64,000 nt of DNA from Vreelandella aquamarina (GTDB lineage: Bacteria > Pseudomonadota > Gammaproteobacteria > Pseudomonadales > Halomonadaceae): contig NZ_JABYQT010000001.1 in assembly GCF_020075495.1 (NCBI RefSeq), positions 124,001 through 188,000 on the forward strand, read 5' to 3'. The position numbers were made by a program, and so were the translations under genes. The notes beneath the pieces are model-generated. The model saw nothing but the letters and a program-made list of their open reading frames with translations. It searched no databases and was not told where the DNA came from. This document shows positions 61,816 to 64,000 of the stretch, one piece after another; the first letter of the stretch is position 1, and the number at the start of each line of letters is the position of its first letter.

Positions 61816-63219
61816 TCATGAATGGGCCGTCAGCAGGGGAAAGCGCAGCGTCCAGCACAGCCCGCCCAGCGTCGCGCTGGAGGCTTCAAGCGTGGCGCCG
61901 TGAGCACTCACCAGGGCGCTGGCAATGGAGAGCCCGAGGCCGCTGCCGCCGCTGGCCCGATTGCGGGAGCCCTCGACGCGATAAAGGCGCTCGGTAAGCC
62001 GTGAAAGCTCACTTTCAGGCACGCCCGGGGCGCTGTCCTGCCAGGTAATCACCGCCTGCTGCTCCTCGATACCCAGCGTCACCTGGAGCGTGCCGGGGGC
62101 ATCGGTATAAGCACAGCTGTTATCCAGCAGGTTGTTCCATAGCTGGTGCAGACGCTGGGCATCGCCTCTTATCATCACATCAGGCGCAATCCGTGTGACA
62201 AGCGCAAGGCCGCTTTCATTCAGCCAGCGATCGGCGTCTTCCAGGCGGCTTGCCAGGCTGGCGCTCAGGTTCATCGGCGCTAGATGAATATCCAGAGCGC
62301 CGGCATCGCTTTGCGACAGCAGGCGTAGATCGGCCACCAGATGCTCGAGCTGGGCGACTTCCTGGGCCAGCGAACCCAAGTTTTCCTGATTCAGCGGACG
62401 AATGCCATCCTGCATTGCCTCGATCTCGCCGCGCAGCACGGCCAGAGGCGTGCGCAGCTCGTGGGCGGTATCGGATACCCAGCGTGCCCGGGCATCGCGG
62501 TTGGCTTCAAGGGTCGCGGACAGCACATTGAAGTCCCGCGCGAGTCTTGCCAGTTCGTCCCGGCCGCGCTCGGGCAGGCGGGTATGGTAGTTGCCCTGGG
62601 TCAGGCGTCTGGTCGCCACCGCCAGAGCGCGGGTACGCCGACTCAGCCACCAGGAGAGCCCGGCGGCCAGCAGCAGCGAGGCCAGGCCGATCGAGATGAC
62701 GATGATCACCAGGTTGCGCTGCTGGAGCTCCAGAAAACGGTTCTCCATGCGTTCCATCATCTGCTGCGGCGGACGAAACCCCAGCGAACCGATGGCTTCG
62801 CGGTTGCTGTAGAGCGTAAGCCAGCGCCAGTCGCCGGACCCTGTGCGGCCATTACGGGGCGGCACGACGAACTCACCCCCCGGTGCGCGCAGGGCAAAAT
62901 CCTGCGCTTCGCCAAGCGGGGAGGGGCGCTCGCGATGCTCCTGGCCCAGCTCGAAGCGCACGATATGCGGCCAGCGTTCGGGATTCTGCTCGAGCCAGCG
63001 CCAGTTGCCCTGGGTTTCCCAGCGGGTGATCAGGCCGTCGGCCAGCAGCATGGCGCGGCGCTCCTGAGCCTGGTTCAGGTAGTCGATGAACCCGCGGTCG
63101 ATACTGTAGGACACGGCCAGGAACATGCTGGCGGAAATGGCCACGTTGACACTCAGGATCGCGGCGAAGAGTTTCAGCCCCAGCCGTGAAGGCCGCCATC
63201 TGATCAGGGGGATCGTCAT
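61816..63219 (-). CDS. baeS: Envelope sensor histidine kinase, BaeS-like
   Basis: 467 residues. Two membrane helices (about 14-38 and 168-190) enclose a periplasmic domain of about 130 residues. A HAMP linker follows, then HisKA with H253 (DTAHELRTPLAVL) and a HATPase with GSGLGLSIASALV. GGAGG is 9 nt before the ATG. The start overlaps the RND gene's stop by one base (TGATG), so translation is coupled. It probably senses envelope stress or pump substrates. Confidence 0.86.
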   Translation of the reverse strand: MTIPLIRWRPSRLGLKLFAAILSVNVAISASMFLAVSYSIDRGFIDYLNQAQERRAMLLADGLITRWETQGNWRWLEQNPERWPHIVRFELGQEHRERPSPLGEAQDFALRAPGGEFVVPPRNGRTGSGDWRWLTLYSNREAIGSLGFRPPQQMMERMENRFLELQQRNLVIIVISIGLASLLLAAGLSWWLSRRTRALAVATRRLTQGNYHTRLPERGRDELARLARDFNVLSATLEANRDARARWVSDTAHELRTPLAVLRGEIEAMQDGIRPLNQENLGSLAQEVAQLEHLVADLRLLSQSDAGALDIHLAPMNLSASLASRLEDADRWLNESGLALVTRIAPDVMIRGDAQRLHQLWNNLLDNSCAYTDAPGTLQVTLGIEEQQAVITWQDSAPGVPESELSRLTERLYRVEGSRNRASGGSGLGLSIASALVSAHGATLEASSATLGGLCWTLRFPLLTAHS

Positions 63220-64000
63220 CAGACTGTACCCTCCTGATGAGGTCTTGACGGCATGCTCCTCCGTTCGCGCCAGTTCTCCATGCCCAGATACAGGCAGGGC
63301 ACCAGAATCAGCAGAATGACGGTGGCGAAGATCATGCCAAAGCCCAGCGAAATGGCCATGGGAATCATGAAGCGCGCCTGACGCGAGGTTTCCAGAATCA
63401 TCGGCGCCAGCCCCAGGAAGGTGGTCAGCGTGGTCATCATGATCGGCCGCAGCCGGCGGGTAGCGGCGGCCACGATGGCCTCACGCGGTGCCATGCCTTC
63501 ACGCCGCTTGCGGTTGGCGTAGTCGATCAGCACCAGGGCATCGTTGATCACCACCCCGGAGAGCGCGAGCATGCCCAGCAGGCTGATGATCGAAAGCCCG
63601 AAGCCCATGATCATGTGGCCCACCACGGCCCCCACGATACCAAAGGGGATGGCGGCGAGTACCAGCAGGGGCTGCAGATAGCTTCTGAACGGAATGGCCA
63701 GCAGCGCGTACAGGGCGGCCAGCATCAGCCACATGGCGGTGCGCAGCGAGGCCAGGTTGTCGGCGGTATCCTGCTGGCGGCCGCCCAGGCTGACCTCGAG
63801 TCCCGGCCAGGTATTGGTCAGCGTGGGGAAGACGTCTTCCTGCAGCGTGGCAAGCACCTGATTGATGGTCTGGTCGCCCTCGGAGTCGGCGGTAACGGTG
63901 ATGATACGTCGGCCGTCGATACGCTCGAGGCTGCTGGAAGCCTGGCTCAGAGTAATATCGGCCACGCGGGAGAGCGGCACGCTCAACCCCTCCGGGGTGC
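63219..64000 (-). CDS. RND-family efflux permease, C-terminal part
   Basis: About 260 codons of the 3' end; the 5' part lies beyond the window. The RND inner-membrane pump pattern is clear: IPFRSYLQPLLVLAAIPFGIVGA, IISLLGMLALSGVVINDALVLIDYANR with the conserved Asn-Asp, and RPIMMTTLTTFLGLAPM. The protein ends with a short basic tail. It is in an operon with the BaeSR-like system. Heavy-metal versus drug specificity cannot be told from this part. Confidence 0.9.
   Translation of the reverse strand, partial: TPEGLSVPLSRVADITLSQASSSLERIDGRRIITVTADSEGDQTINQVLATLQEDVFPTLTNTWPGLEVSLGGRQQDTADNLASLRTAMWLMLAALYALLAIPFRSYLQPLLVLAAIPFGIVGAVVGHMIMGFGLSIISLLGMLALSGVVINDALVLIDYANRKRREGMAPREAIVAAATRRLRPIMMTTLTTFLGLAPMILETSRQARFMIPMAISLGFGMIFATVILLILVPCLYLGMENWRERRSMPSRPHQEGTV

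Overview
The window reads as a chromosomal segment of a gammaproteobacterium, most likely Halomonas or a close relative. This is an inference from content: high-GC coding sequence, an SLC5-type acetate sensor kinase, a phasin, several TRAP transporters (one with a UspA partner, as in the ectoine TRAP system of Halomonas), and an Anr/FNR-hemN block. I see no phage, transposase, insertion sequence or CRISPR array. The first and last genes are cut by the window edges.

1-8.7 kb is an acetate module: the 3' end of acetyl-CoA synthetase, a CrbR/ErdR-type response regulator, the giant CrbS/MxtR-type transporter-kinase, a small unknown membrane protein, and an acetate-type Na+/solute symporter with its DUF4212 small subunit. 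8.7-11.2 kb holds a cNMP/CBS/DUF294 nucleotidyltransferase-like protein and a DnaQ-fold partner that has lost its catalytic residues. 11.3-17.0 kb holds ttcA and, on the other strand, an anaerobic block (CcoI-like ATPase, TauE/SafE membrane protein, hemN, anr). The CcoI-like protein is the most unusual gene here: it lacks the whole phosphorylation/nucleotide-binding domain and the CPC motif but is otherwise intact and in frame. 18.1-18.7 kb is a five-gene tRNA cluster (Val-Asp-Asp-Val-Asp).

18.8-24.1 kb is glycolate oxidation (glcDEF plus a GlcG-like protein, with a divergent GntR regulator). 24.8-29.8 kb looks like a 3-hydroxyaspartate (or related D/L-hydroxyamino acid) catabolic locus: a metal-PLP DSD1-type lyase, a divergent YheO/DauR-type regulator with a strong 30-bp dyad between the two, a fold-type II ammonia-lyase, RidA and a dicarboxylate/amino-acid symporter. 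29.8-34.5 kb carries a YbaK-type editing protein, a HAD phosphatase, a lactate/glycolate permease, a GST and a phasin. 34.5-45.4 kb is ureide (urate/allantoin) catabolism: uraD, uraH, a GntR regulator, two NCS1 permeases, a hydantoin/allantoin racemase, puuE, a YfcC-type transporter, an RpiR regulator, allE and allA. Three near-identical TTGTATACAA sites mark its divergent promoters.

45.4-64 kb is more mixed: pyruvate kinase, a DUF192 protein, an EamA exporter, a three-gene TRAP transporter, a TAXI-TRAP system with UspA, a small Oxidored_molyb-fold periplasmic protein overlapping a hybrid histidine kinase, an acetaldehyde dehydrogenase, and an envelope-stress block (Spy-like chaperone, BaeSR-like two-component system, RND pump). 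A metabolic thread runs through the window. Acetaldehyde and acetate enter via exaC, actP and acs. Glyoxylate is made from glycolate (glc) and from ureidoglycolate (allA), and hydroxyaspartate would yield oxaloacetate.
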